DNA of 64,000 nucleotides from an uncultured Aquimarina sp. (GCA_947502885.1 CANNBP010000010.1:62001-126000); one strand, 5' to 3'; positions 34,895 to 43,638 are shown, counted from the stretch's first letter. The notes: generated by a model not told the origin, from the letters alone. Made by a program: numbers and translations.

Positions 34895-35044
34895 CTATAG
34901 GGGTCTAGATATTGATATATCATATCCAGCTACTTGTTGAGTTCCTCCTGAATCTTGGCCTGCTCCACATATTTTTAATAATGATTTGTTTTCCAATATG
35001 TACTCTTTTTTATCCTTAAGGTTTTCAATACTAAATAGTTTCAT
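34895..35044 (-). CDS. Small peptide, 49 residues, possible natural-product-type precursor
   Basis: A 49-codon frame begins MKLFSIENLKDKKEYIL and ends GYDISISRPL. The N-terminal half is charged and helical like a leader peptide. The C-terminal half contains ICGAGQ and SGGTQQ, rich in Gly, Ser, Thr and Gln with one Cys. It has a full -7 promoter element (TATATTTG at 35077-35084) about 33 bases upstream and a strong terminator just downstream, so it is probably a real independent transcript. No modification enzyme or transporter is adjacent. The natural-product reading is a resemblance only. A plain small protein is possible. Confidence 0.55.
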   Translation of the reverse strand: MKLFSIENLKDKKEYILENKSLLKICGAGQDSGGTQQVAGYDISISRPL

Positions 35045-35076
35045 TTATCTTAGATGTTTTATGTTAAAAATTATAC

Positions 35077-35084
35077 CAAATATA
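35077..35084 (-). promoter_or_regulatory. Promoter -7 element of the 49-residue peptide gene
   Basis: The minus strand reads TATATTTG, a full TAnnTTTG match, predicting a leader of about 28 bases. The rest of the 35045-35328 gap holds a degenerate inverted repeat (CTCTGAG at 35123-35129 against CTCAGAG at 35182-35188) and two GCCTCG copies, with no gene seen. Confidence 0.5.
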
Positions 35085-35328
35085 AGAAATTTGAGTTTTA
35101 ATCCACATTGTGGAGTTTAATTCTCTGAGGCTCGCCTCGAAATGTAAAAACTGTTTTTCCGCAAGATGCCTCGTGAGCTTGCTCAGAGGTAGTTGACTTA
35201 TAGCTGCTTCTCAAAAGTTCTATAAACTCTATTTGGATTTCTAATTTTTGACAATAAACCTAAGTAAGTGAAAGAATAGGTAAAAAAGAGTGACCTATAT
35301 TTTTACTTTGAAATGTAACGGATTAACT

Positions 35329-36609
35329 TTATTCGTAAATCAAGTACTTCGCTCTGGTGATTTTGAATTTTTGAATGCCTTCTGTCCAAGAGTTTCTAAT
35401 TTCTTGCATACTTAGTCCTTCAATTATTTGTTGTTGTAATTTTTGCGTTCCGGCATGAATAGTGAATGATTTAGTGTTGAAAAACTTATCTTTTGCATTT
35501 GAGTTTTTGTAGGCATTTATCAACCATTCAAGGTTTATCGAATCCAAACGTTTACTTTTTCTTAAATCTTTACCATAACAAACTTCGCTTCTATGTTTTG
35601 GATATTTAGAACCAAAATTAGGTTTTGGAGTATATGCAAAATCATATTTGTCTAGATTTAAATCTGGTGAGCCAAAAATTTGAAATTGCATTTCTGTACC
35701 TCTACCAGCATTAATAGTTGTGCCTTCAAAAAAACCAAGGCTTGGATACAGGTTTATAGCAATGTCATTTGGTAAGTTTGGAGAAGGACGAATAGGTAAG
35801 CTATACGGCGTGTCGTGAGTGTAATTTTTCACAGGAATGATTTTGATGTCGCATTGTAATTCTTCACCAAGCCAACCTTCGCCGTTTACCATTTGCGCAT
35901 ATTCTCCTATAGTCATACCATGCACCAATGGGATTGGATGAACTCCCAGAAAACTAGAGTGTTTTGATTTTAATGTAGGGCCATCAATATAATATGCATT
36001 AGGGTTTGGGCGATCTAATACTAAAACAGGGATGTTGTTTTCTGCACAAGCCTGCATTACATAGTGTAAGGTGGAGATGTAAGTGTAGAAACGAACTCCC
36101 ACATCCTGAATGTCAAATATGATTATGTCAATTCCTAATAATGATTCTTTTGAAGGTTTTTTGCTTTTACCATGTAGAGAAACTATTGGGAGACCAGTTT
36201 TAATATCTATACCATCGGCAACTAGCTCTCCTGCATCTGCTTTTCCTCTAAAACCATGTTCTGGAGCAAAGACCTTTTGAATGTTTACTTTTCTAGACAA
36301 TAGAGTGTCTACCAGATGCGTATAATTGCGATTGGTAATACTGTCTTTAAAAACGACAGAGGTTTGATTACCAACTATTGCAACTTTTTTGTTTTCTAAA
36401 AGCGGTAAATAAGTATCTAGAAAATTGGCTCCAATAACAATAGTATTTTTGTTTTTTATTGAGTCTTGCGAAATATATGCATCAGAAATAGAGTTCTTGT
36501 TTTCTGTAGTAGAAGAGTGAAAATCTGTTTTTATTCGACTTACACACGAAATAAAAAGTATAAAAAAGAATAATAGTGTATTTTTGGATACAGTTCTAAC
36601 AAAAACCAT
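35329..36609 (-). CDS. DUF1343 / NamZ-like exo-muramidase, lipoprotein
   Basis: From the ATG at 36609 the product is 426 residues with a lipobox (FISC, Cys22). DUF1343 proteins include NamZ, an exo-beta-N-acetylmuramidase that releases MurNAc from peptidoglycan fragments. Recognisable blocks are FAPEHGFRGKADAGE, IIIFDIQDVGVRFYTYIST, VLDRPNPN, the PIPLVHGMTIGEYA segment and FFEGTTINAGRGTE. A longer frame from 36774 would run deep into the divergent permease gene and has no signal sequence at its start. A TACCTTTG promoter element lies at 36652-36659, inside the permease coding region. A role in cell-wall recycling is likely. Confidence 0.87.
   Translation of the reverse strand: MVFVRTVSKNTLLFFFILFISCVSRIKTDFHSSTTENKNSISDAYISQDSIKNKNTIVIGANFLDTYLPLLENKKVAIVGNQTSVVFKDSITNRNYTHLVDTLLSRKVNIQKVFAPEHGFRGKADAGELVADGIDIKTGLPIVSLHGKSKKPSKESLLGIDIIIFDIQDVGVRFYTYISTLHYVMQACAENNIPVLVLDRPNPNAYYIDGPTLKSKHSSFLGVHPIPLVHGMTIGEYAQMVNGEGWLGEELQCDIKIIPVKNYTHDTPYSLPIRPSPNLPNDIAINLYPSLGFFEGTTINAGRGTEMQFQIFGSPDLNLDKYDFAYTPKPNFGSKYPKHRSEVCYGKDLRKSKRLDSINLEWLINAYKNSNAKDKFFNTKSFTIHAGTQKLQQQIIEGLSMQEIRNSWTEGIQKFKITRAKYLIYE
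36579..36586 (+). promoter_or_regulatory. Promoter -7 element of the LolE-type permease, inside the DUF1343 gene
   Basis: TATTTTTG matches TAnnTTTG, 31 bases before the TTG start at 36617. It lies within the 5' coding end of the divergent DUF1343 gene. Confidence 0.45.
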
Positions 36610-36616
36610 AAGTAAC

Positions 36617-37858
36617 TTGAATTTTGAGTATTTTATAGCTAAACGCCTGATCAAAGGTAAGGAACATAAAACTAGTATTTCGACTCCTATTATAAAAATT
36701 GCAATTTTTGCAATTGCTATAGGCATGATTATGATGTTGATAACTGTTGCAACGGGAGTTGGTTTACAGCACAAAATTAGAGAAAAAGTTGCTGCTTTTA
36801 ATGGGCATATTTTGATCTCAAGCTTTGATAATAATAGTAGTGTAGAGTCATTAATGCCTATATCGTCAAATCAAGAGTTTTATCCTGATTTTGATGAAGT
36901 TGAGGGGGTAACTCACATGCAAGCAACGGCGAGTAAGATGGGGCTAATACGCACCGAAACTGATTTTGATGGAGTTGTAGTAAAAGGTGTTGGAGAAGAT
37001 TATGATTGGCGTTCTTTTGAAGAGTACTTGATCGAAGGAAGAATTCCTAATTTCAAAGATAAACTTAATGAAGAAATATTGTTGTCTGCGCATATTGCCA
37101 ATCGCTTGGACTTAAAAGTAGGGGACAAGGCTATTACTTATTTTTTGAAAAAAAATGGAAGCTCAAAATCTAAACCGTATATAAGAGCTTTTAAAATTGT
37201 GGGTATTTATAATTCAGGTTTTCAGCAATTTGATGAGCTGTATCTTTTTGCAGATATTAGGCATGTAAGAAAAATGAATAAGTGGGAATCTGATGAAGTT
37301 GGTAATTTTGAAGTATTTATTGATGATTTTGATAAGATAGATGAAAAAGGACTTGATGTTTATCAAAATATTCCTTCAACTATGGATAGTCAAACCATAG
37401 CGTTAAAATATGGAACGATATTCGAGTGGCTTAAGCTTTTTGACCTTAATATCATTGGCATTATTGGGATTATAATTTTGGTTGCTGGAATTAATATGAT
37501 TACGGCATTGTTGGTTTTGATCCTAGAAAAAACTCCTATGGTTGGTATTTTAAAGGCGCTAGGAACAACTAATTGGAGTATAAGAAAGGTGTTTTTGTAT
37601 AATGCGGCTTATTTGATTTTGATTGGTCTGTTTTGGGGTAACCTTATTGGTTTAGGGCTGCTTTTTTTACAACAACATTATGAGATTATTAGTCTTAATC
37701 CAGAAACATACTATGTAAGTACAGCACCGGTTTATATCGATTTAGGACATATTCTTTTACTTAATGTAGGAACGATAGTCTTATGTATTTTAATGTTACT
37801 TGTTCCATCATATATTATTACTAAAATATCACCAACCAAGTCGATTCGTTTTCAGTAA
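36617..37858 (+). CDS. LolC/LolE-type ABC transporter permease (FtsX domain)
   Basis: The 413-residue permease has one N-terminal membrane span (about 24-50, IAIFAIAIGMIMMLITVATG), a periplasmic MacB-type domain, and three C-terminal spans of an FtsX domain. With a LolD-type ATPase such proteins extract lipoproteins from the inner membrane for outer-membrane sorting. In Bacteroidetes the substrate is less certain. I place the start at TTG 36617 (MNFEYFIAKRL), which gives the usual family N-terminus and a 26-base leader. The TTG at 36584 overlaps the promoter element. No ATPase gene is adjacent. Only seven bases separate it from the divergent DUF1343 start. Confidence 0.83.
   Translation: MNFEYFIAKRLIKGKEHKTSISTPIIKIAIFAIAIGMIMMLITVATGVGLQHKIREKVAAFNGHILISSFDNNSSVESLMPISSNQEFYPDFDEVEGVTHMQATASKMGLIRTETDFDGVVVKGVGEDYDWRSFEEYLIEGRIPNFKDKLNEEILLSAHIANRLDLKVGDKAITYFLKKNGSSKSKPYIRAFKIVGIYNSGFQQFDELYLFADIRHVRKMNKWESDEVGNFEVFIDDFDKIDEKGLDVYQNIPSTMDSQTIALKYGTIFEWLKLFDLNIIGIIGIIILVAGINMITALLVLILEKTPMVGILKALGTTNWSIRKVFLYNAAYLILIGLFWGNLIGLGLLFLQQHYEIISLNPETYYVSTAPVYIDLGHILLLNVGTIVLCILMLLVPSYIITKISPTKSIRFQ
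36652..36659 (-). promoter_or_regulatory. Promoter -7 element of the DUF1343 gene, inside the permease gene
   Basis: The minus strand reads TACCTTTG (TAnnTTTG), 43 bases before the DUF1343 ATG. It lies within the first codons of the permease gene, so the two 5' ends would overlap by about 55 bases. Confidence 0.45.
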
Positions 37859-37883
37859 TAGTTTTACGAGCTTAATTCTATTT

Positions 37884-38750
37884 CTAGTTGATTTTAGGAG
37901 CCTTAAGGTGATTGATTAGTGCATCTATGTCTTCGATATAGGTTTGATAAAATTCTTCAACGTATGGACGTCTTGTATTATACCCTTGATGTAGTAATTT
38001 TTGTGACTCTTTAAGAATTGAGAGGACTTTTGATGGGTTTTCTTCTATTTCAATCATTGTCTTTGCTTTCCAATATAAAAGATCTGCATTTTTGTTATGC
38101 TCGATTCCTAGATTAAATTTTTCTAATGCCTTTTTAAATTCACCAGTTTCAAAATAATTAATTCCATAATAAATAAAGGCTCTACTTTCTACATAGTCTA
38201 AGTCACCTGATTTTGATTCATGAGTAAAAAACTTCTCGAAATATTCTAATGATTTGGGATAATCCTTCTTCATTAAATAACAAATACCTCTCATAAAATC
38301 TATATTTTCAGATTGAGGGTAATCTACAAAATTAGGAGTAAGGGCATCTAATTGATCAAAGTCTTTAATTGCATTATCATAATCTCTATAAAAGTATAGA
38401 TATAAATAACCTCTGTACCCTTGCCAGATTTTAGCATCATATTTTACAGCCTTGGCATAAAATTTCATTGCTTCAGTGTTAATGCCTCTTTTTACTCTAG
38501 GAACACCCATTTCTCTATATACATCAGAAAAAGTAGAGTCTAACCTATTAGCTTCCTGAAGTAAAAAATGTTCTTCTGGGGTTCCTTGATAATATTTATG
38601 AAGTCCATTAATAAGCTGTTTCGAATATTTTTTTGACTCTGCTTCAGTAAACTTTTTTGCATATAACGATTGTTTATGTTCACAAGAAGTTATAGATAAA
38701 AGAAACCAACCTGAAAGAATACTAAGGTAAAATATCTTGAATTTTTCCAT
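37884..38750 (-). CDS. TPR-containing lipoprotein
   Basis: The 288-residue lipoprotein has a signal ending SITSC (Cys23) and then four to six TPR-like helical pairs (for example MKFYAKAVKYDAKIWQGYRG and FIYYGINYFETGEFKKALEKF). It is probably an outer-membrane-facing scaffold. Its first 29 bases overlap the end of the upstream lipoprotein gene (38722-39849) in another frame, so the two are translationally coupled. No enzymatic motif is seen. Confidence 0.8.
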   Translation of the reverse strand: MEKFKIFYLSILSGWFLLSITSCEHKQSLYAKKFTEAESKKYSKQLINGLHKYYQGTPEEHFLLQEANRLDSTFSDVYREMGVPRVKRGINTEAMKFYAKAVKYDAKIWQGYRGYLYLYFYRDYDNAIKDFDQLDALTPNFVDYPQSENIDFMRGICYLMKKDYPKSLEYFEKFFTHESKSGDLDYVESRAFIYYGINYFETGEFKKALEKFNLGIEHNKNADLLYWKAKTMIEIEENPSKVLSILKESQKLLHQGYNTRRPYVEEFYQTYIEDIDALINHLKAPKIN

Positions 38751-39849
38751 TTTTAAGAATAAAAGTTACGTAGAAATAAGAATCCCTTTTTACATCTCTC
38801 ACTATGCAAGGTTGCCATTTTTCAATACTTGAGAGAATAGTATATAAATGCATTACAGTTTCTTTTGGAAATTGTTTTTTGGTGTATTCAAAATCGGCTT
38901 GATTGGTTACAAACTTACCGGCCTCTCCTTTACAATTTATTACAAACCTGAAGGTTAAATACCCTGATTCATTATTTAGTTTAGTAGGGTCTAATTTGCT
39001 GTCAATAAATGTTTTTAAACCTGACTTTCCACCAATATATCCGCTTCGGTTTTCTTGACCATTGTAATAATCAAAGATATGATCATGAGAGCCGCATAGT
39101 TCTAGTTTATAATCACTGTCAATAGTGTTTTCAAAGTCAATATAACCAACTCTTTTGATACTGTGTTTAGCAAGTTTTTCAAACTGCTTTGGTTGTATTT
39201 GTTCTACTAGAATTAGTTCTTTAGTTTCTTTATCATCCTTTAGGGTAAGTTTCCATAACCCAATATCCTTTACATATATAGACTGAATCTTACTATTAAA
39301 AGTATTTCTAGGGGTCTCTTTATCAAAGAGAGTAATGGTTTTAACTTGTTGTATGATCTTGGCAGATTTAGTATCTATAACGGTATCTTTTGATGCAAAA
39401 GTAGCTTGATGAACCTTATAATGAAGAGAGTCATTAATCGGTATTTTTGCGGTATAATTAACAGTATCCCTGCCAAAAGTTAGATTGTAAGCCGTTGTGT
39501 TTTTTGGATAAAGAAAACTAATCGTATCTCGATGATAATAATGTTTTTTATTGATCTGTTTGGCTACAGAGTTTTGAAATATAAATTGTGAAATGGTTTC
39601 TAGTTTAAACGCAGGATTATATACTTCTTTGGTAAAAACACTATCATTTATTTTTTTTACAGAAGAGTATTGAATATCTGTTCTAGTAGATTTATTGTCA
39701 TTAGGGTATGTTGTAAGGTAATATTTGTTTATAAACCCACTTTGTAGCATGTCTTTATCTTCAAAAAAAGGTTGATTTGGATCAACTATGTTTTTACAAG
39801 AGTAAAGAGAGATTAATAGTATAAACAGGACAAGCGGTTTTTTGAGCAT
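38722..39849 (-). CDS. Lipoprotein of unknown function with TonB-C-like end
   Basis: The product is a 375-residue lipoprotein (MLKKPLVLFILLISLYSC, Cys18). The middle is rich in beta strands with many Thr, Lys and Asp. The last 100 residues (LTFRFVINCKGEAGKFV..., YILSSIEKWQP-like segment, YFYVTFILKNGKIQDI) resemble the TonB C-terminal-type fold often found in Bacteroidetes lipoproteins. That is by-eye only. A TTG at 39852 would add one residue and is not needed. It overlaps the following TPR lipoprotein gene by 29 bases, which suggests a two-protein unit. Confidence 0.7.
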   Translation of the reverse strand: MLKKPLVLFILLISLYSCKNIVDPNQPFFEDKDMLQSGFINKYYLTTYPNDNKSTRTDIQYSSVKKINDSVFTKEVYNPAFKLETISQFIFQNSVAKQINKKHYYHRDTISFLYPKNTTAYNLTFGRDTVNYTAKIPINDSLHYKVHQATFASKDTVIDTKSAKIIQQVKTITLFDKETPRNTFNSKIQSIYVKDIGLWKLTLKDDKETKELILVEQIQPKQFEKLAKHSIKRVGYIDFENTIDSDYKLELCGSHDHIFDYYNGQENRSGYIGGKSGLKTFIDSKLDPTKLNNESGYLTFRFVINCKGEAGKFVTNQADFEYTKKQFPKETVMHLYTILSSIEKWQPCIVRDVKRDSYFYVTFILKNGKIQDILP

Positions 39850-40016
39850 CAAGTCATTCTTTTATGGTTGTTAAAAGTACTAGAATTTCAGGTAGTCTCA
39901 AAATTGATATACGATTAAAAAAGAGGGAATTATCACTTTTTTAATATCAGGTGATAAGGCTCAAAAATAATACTGCTGCAATTAAATAATGAATGGAATA
40001 AGAGCTATGTTTTGTT

Positions 40017-40889
40017 TTAGGAAACTTCTAATTTGTATCCAACACCATGTATGTTTACAATATTTATAGAGGGATCGTCTTTAAACTTTTTTCTAATTCT
40101 AGAAATAAAAGCGTCTAAACTTCTACCTACAATAACACCATGATCTTCCCAAACTTCTTTGATGAGTACTTCTTTTTTGACGATTTGATTTTGATTTAGA
40201 CTGAATATGTTGAGCAATTCACATTCTTTTGCGGTTAGCTTAATCACAAGATCTTCTTTTACAAGTTTATGTTGGTCTTTATAAAACTTGTAGTCACCTA
40301 ATGCTGCGTAATCCAATACCTTAGTTGTTGTGTTTTTCTTTTCTTTAATTTTTCTGTCATACACAAAACCAAAACCAATACAACCTATTATAATAAGTGA
40401 TATAAGTGCATGTTTTTGATATGGCCCAAAAGGTGATGGGCTGTCGATAAATAATACATTAATTGCATAACAATTTAAAGGTAAATTTCGGCCCTTACAT
40501 GGAACTACGTTCTTTTCTTCTTGTGCCGTGATTAGATAACTGTATGACACTTCTTTACTTGTGCAATCAATAACTTCAACAATATAATTGTTTGAAATTT
40601 CTGAAACCTCAAAACTACTTTTAATACTTTGTACCAGTGTGTCTGGATCTATAGAAAGATTAGTTTCAAAAGATAATTGATATTTATTTTTTTCTAATTG
40701 ACGTATAGGAGATATTAAAGAAGTTGTATCGTTATTAGCAATTAATAATTGATTGCCAGAAGATCTTAATGCGATCTTTACAGTTTCAGAAAAATGAGTT
40801 GGGACTTCTTCTTGAGATACATAACTAACCAGAGTAATAATGAGTATCACTGCTATTGGTATGAATATATATAATCTTTTAGACTTCAC
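40017..40889 (-). CDS. Membrane-bound winged-helix transcriptional regulator
   Basis: The 290-residue protein has a first membrane span (about 5-24), a periplasmic domain of about 135 residues with two cysteines in DCTSKE and VPCKGRN, and a second span (about 165-182). A cytoplasmic OmpR-type winged helix follows (about 200-290, LTAKECELLNIFSLNQ, GRSLDAFISRIRKKF, NIHGVGYKLEV). It has no receiver domain. This is a one-component, ToxR/CadC-like sensor-regulator, but with the DNA-binding domain at the C-terminus. It is divergent from the yceI-type gene and may regulate it (inference). Confidence 0.85.
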   Translation of the reverse strand: MKSKRLYIFIPIAVILIITLVSYVSQEEVPTHFSETVKIALRSSGNQLLIANNDTTSLISPIRQLEKNKYQLSFETNLSIDPDTLVQSIKSSFEVSEISNNYIVEVIDCTSKEVSYSYLITAQEEKNVVPCKGRNLPLNCYAINVLFIDSPSPFGPYQKHALISLIIIGCIGFGFVYDRKIKEKKNTTTKVLDYAALGDYKFYKDQHKLVKEDLVIKLTAKECELLNIFSLNQNQIVKKEVLIKEVWEDHGVIVGRSLDAFISRIRKKFKDDPSINIVNIHGVGYKLEVS

Positions 40890-40951
40890 AAGAATACGGG
40901 TTAAACCGGATTTATGTATTAGAACTTCGTAATGAAGCTTGGAGGTGCCAT

Positions 40952-41027
40952 AAATACAGTCGTTTTTTTGATTTTAGCATAGCATCGCTACGGTTAAATT
41001 AAAAAACGAAGCAAGGCGTCTGTATTT
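40952..41027. repeat. Imperfect 76-base inverted repeat
   Basis: AAATACAG (40952-40959) and CTGTATTT (41020-41027) are perfect complements, and the inner parts (CGTTTTTTTGATTTTAG against TTAAATTAAAAAACG) also pair with few mismatches. The unit lies in the divergent gap between the membrane regulator and the yceI-type gene. It looks like a dispersed palindromic element or a large cruciform. Only one copy is in the window. Confidence 0.45.
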
Positions 41028-41177
41028 GCAGTAATTACAAGATGTAATAGATTTTCTAATGCATAAAACGGGTTAAAAGGTCAATTAAGTGAAATTTTAC
41101 AACTTTTCACACTTCTTTTACATTTTTTTTTATGTGCAACCCAGCGCCTGCTCTAGTTTTACAGAAAAACATACGCA

Positions 41178-41786
41178 ATGAAAAAAATAACTTTAGTACT
41201 CGTAGTAATATGTACAATACAGCTAGGATATGCACAACAGTGGTTTATAGTTGATACTGCTAAAAGCATTATTAATTGGGAAGGAGCTGATCTTCTTAAT
41301 GTGAATACACATAATGGGACTGTAAAATTTAAAACAGGAACAATACGCACAAATAGTACCGTTTTTAATAAAAGCACTAATGCCATTGCAGGAGGAGAAT
41401 TTGAAATTGATATGAACTCTATTATCAATACAGATGGGAAATACAATGAAGGGCTGGTTTCCCATTTGAAGAATGAAGATTTTTTTAATGTTAAAAAACA
41501 CCCGATTGCTAGATTAGAAATTATAAATGTAGACTATGTAACTGCTACAGATTTAGATGTTGTCGCATACTTAACCATTAATGGTATTCGGCAATTGATT
41601 AAATATAAATCTACCATTGAAAACAGTAAGAATCAAATACTAATGAAATCAAAATTTGAAATAGACCGTACCTTATGGAAAATCAATTACAAGTCTAAAA
41701 ACTTTATCGTTAATCTAAAGGATGATATCATATCGAATACGATCAATTTTGAAGTTGTTGTAGTAACCAACCCAGATGGATGTTAG
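41178..41786 (+). CDS. YceI family exported protein
   Basis: The 202-residue protein has a signal peptide ending LGYAQ and a YceI lipocalin-like barrel: WFIVDTAKSIINWEG, then NTHNGTVKFKTG, then the ending VVVTNPDGC. YceI proteins bind isoprenoid lipids in the periplasm. Sequence features place it in the family, but the ligand is inferred. TAGTTTTA near 41152 could be its promoter -7 element. A very strong 25-bp hairpin ends the transcript. A membrane-bound regulator gene is divergent. Confidence 0.88.
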   Translation: MKKITLVLVVICTIQLGYAQQWFIVDTAKSIINWEGADLLNVNTHNGTVKFKTGTIRTNSTVFNKSTNAIAGGEFEIDMNSIINTDGKYNEGLVSHLKNEDFFNVKKHPIARLEIINVDYVTATDLDVVAYLTINGIRQLIKYKSTIENSKNQILMKSKFEIDRTLWKINYKSKNFIVNLKDDIISNTINFEVVVVTNPDGC

Positions 41787-41820
41787 GTGTTTGGGTGTCA
41801 TTATAAATAAGATAGCTAAT

Positions 41821-41874
41821 TAATAAACCATAAAAACCAGTTACATCATTGTAACTGGTTTTTATGGTTTATTA
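41821..41874 (+). terminator. Very long perfect hairpin terminator
   Basis: A perfect 25-bp stem (41821-41845 with 41850-41874) has a 4-base loop TCAT. Its core CCATAAAAACCAGTTACA recurs in the hairpin at 43605-43638, on the far side of the next gene. It lies 34 bases after the yceI-type stop. Confidence 0.85.
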
Positions 41875-42080
41875 ACTTAAGTTTACTGTTTCTCAGAGAA
41901 CTGCGAAGTTGTAAACTATCGTAGAGCTTTATTCTTCGAAGAGCGCAGGTCAATTATAATCAAACAACTGTTTTTTTACCATAACTCTTTGATTATTTAC
42001 TATACATTGCATTGAATGATCATTTAATACTTCTAAATAGTATGATCATACTCTAAAAACCTTTTAATATTTTAAAAATT

Positions 42081-43523
42081 ATGAAAAAAGTATTTTTATT
42101 AATCAACTTTATGTTTTTTTTATTGAGTGTGAACGCTCAAATTATCAAAAATGGTTCTTTTACCGCTACAAGTGACGGTTTAATATCTGCAAACGTTGCT
42201 CCTCCATGGATTAATGGTTGTGTAAGTAATGGTCTATCACCAACTCTTTTCAATGACCCTTCGATTTTGTCAGACGGAAACAATCAATATTTGAGTCTTC
42301 TAGGTAAAAATTACCCATCTGTAAATGATTTTAATTATGAAACAGTAGAACAAAAAATTCAACCTTTGGTTGCAGGTCGCTATGAGTTTTCTTGTAACGC
42401 AAATGTAAGACTTGCTAATATTCATCTTTATGAGATGCAACTTAAAATAACTTTAAAGAATTATGCTGGTTGCGCGCAGGGTTTAAGTACCGAAAAACAT
42501 TTATCGAAGACTATTGGTGTTGGTGCAGAAGGCAATTCGAATTGGAAGTATCGTACTGCGATTTTTTGTATTCCTGAAGAACTTGGTAATACTTTTACAT
42601 ATATTGAAATCACTACAATACCTTATAATTATGAAAGTAATCATCATAGTTATATGAATATTGACAATGTAGATCTATCCTTAGCACCTGTTAATCTTCC
42701 TATGAAATATGAATATAAAATAAACTATAAAACAGGAAAAGTAAAAGTTAGAGGTATAGCACCATTACCTTCTGATTTCACTGAAATGTATATCCTAGAA
42801 AATGAGACAGGTTCGATAAAAGAAGAATTTGCTTCTTGGGGAAAGAGACCAGATGTTGATGGCTGGTATGAGTTTTCTACTGAACTTGTTTGTGGAGAAA
42901 GTTATGCGATAAAACGTGGTGCTTGGGCAGATTGTGCAGACTGGAGAGAGTATACCTATGATGAATTAACTAGACAGCCTCCTTCTGAACCATCAGCATT
43001 TAGTTACAAGATTGATTGTTCAAAAAGAGTGAGAGTCAAGCCTAAAAAACCTTTAGTCAATATGGATGATATGTATGTTTTGATTGATCAAAAAAGTGGT
43101 AAGGATGTTGCTTCTATTGCATGGTGGAACTCTTCTCCAGATAATGATGGCTGGTATACCATTCCTGGTACTATATTTCTAAATAACAATTACTATATCA
43201 AAAGAGGGGTGTGGGGACCATGTACGAATTGGTATGAGTATAGAATATACAATGTTAAGTCGCTTGGATGCAAAACATATGATAATTTATACAATAGTAT
43301 TGAGAACGATGAGGTGTATATATATCCAAACCCTGCTAGTTCTTTTATTAATATTAGAACAGCTGCTGTCATAAAAGAGGTGTTGATATATAATAATGCG
43401 GGTACTCTTGTGTTAAAGAAAAAAGCTTCAAGTTTCTCAATAGAAGAATTAGAATCGGGGATTTATTTTATGTCTATAAAGACTGAAGATAAAAACTACT
43501 ACAATAAGTTTACTAAGAATTAA
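42081..43523 (+). CDS. T9SS-secreted protein with internal duplication
   Basis: The 480-residue secreted protein has a signal peptide ending SVNAQ and an N-terminal carbohydrate-binding-like beta domain (about 20-205, with FSCNANVRLAN and YMNIDNVDLSL). Two tandem copies of an 85-95-residue unit follow (about 212-300 and 310-395). Both carry DGWY and a YxIKRGxWxxCxxWxEY block. It ends in a type A T9SS tail (IYPNPASSFINIR to the end). It is predicted to be exported and attached to the cell surface. It is flanked by two near-identical hairpin terminators. No enzymatic motif is evident. Confidence 0.82.
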   Translation: MKKVFLLINFMFFLLSVNAQIIKNGSFTATSDGLISANVAPPWINGCVSNGLSPTLFNDPSILSDGNNQYLSLLGKNYPSVNDFNYETVEQKIQPLVAGRYEFSCNANVRLANIHLYEMQLKITLKNYAGCAQGLSTEKHLSKTIGVGAEGNSNWKYRTAIFCIPEELGNTFTYIEITTIPYNYESNHHSYMNIDNVDLSLAPVNLPMKYEYKINYKTGKVKVRGIAPLPSDFTEMYILENETGSIKEEFASWGKRPDVDGWYEFSTELVCGESYAIKRGAWADCADWREYTYDELTRQPPSEPSAFSYKIDCSKRVRVKPKKPLVNMDDMYVLIDQKSGKDVASIAWWNSSPDNDGWYTIPGTIFLNNNYYIKRGVWGPCTNWYEYRIYNVKSLGCKTYDNLYNSIENDEVYIYPNPASSFINIRTAAVIKEVLIYNNAGTLVLKKKASSFSIEELESGIYFMSIKTEDKNYYNKFTKN

Positions 43524-43604
43524 AATAGGTGTCTAATCCTATAAAATACCATAAATAATCCCAATACATTTTTACACAAAAAAATGTAGCCTTTATACTG
43601 ACCA

Positions 43605-43638
43605 TAAAAACCAGTTACAGTGTTGTAACTGGTTTTTA
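43605..43638 (+). terminator. Hairpin terminator, second copy of the 41821 core
   Basis: TAAAAACCAGTTACA (43605-43619) pairs perfectly with 43624-43638, loop GTGT. The arms are the same as in the hairpin at 41821-41874. The rest of the 43524-43837 gap holds no supported gene. It contains GAGAAGTCACAGA at 43793-43805, which recurs at 44172-44184. Confidence 0.78.

Noticed and set aside
36610..36774. N-terminal extension of the DUF1343 gene to 36774
   Set aside because: It would run through the 5' end of the divergent permease gene, and the lipoprotein signal starts at ATG 36609.
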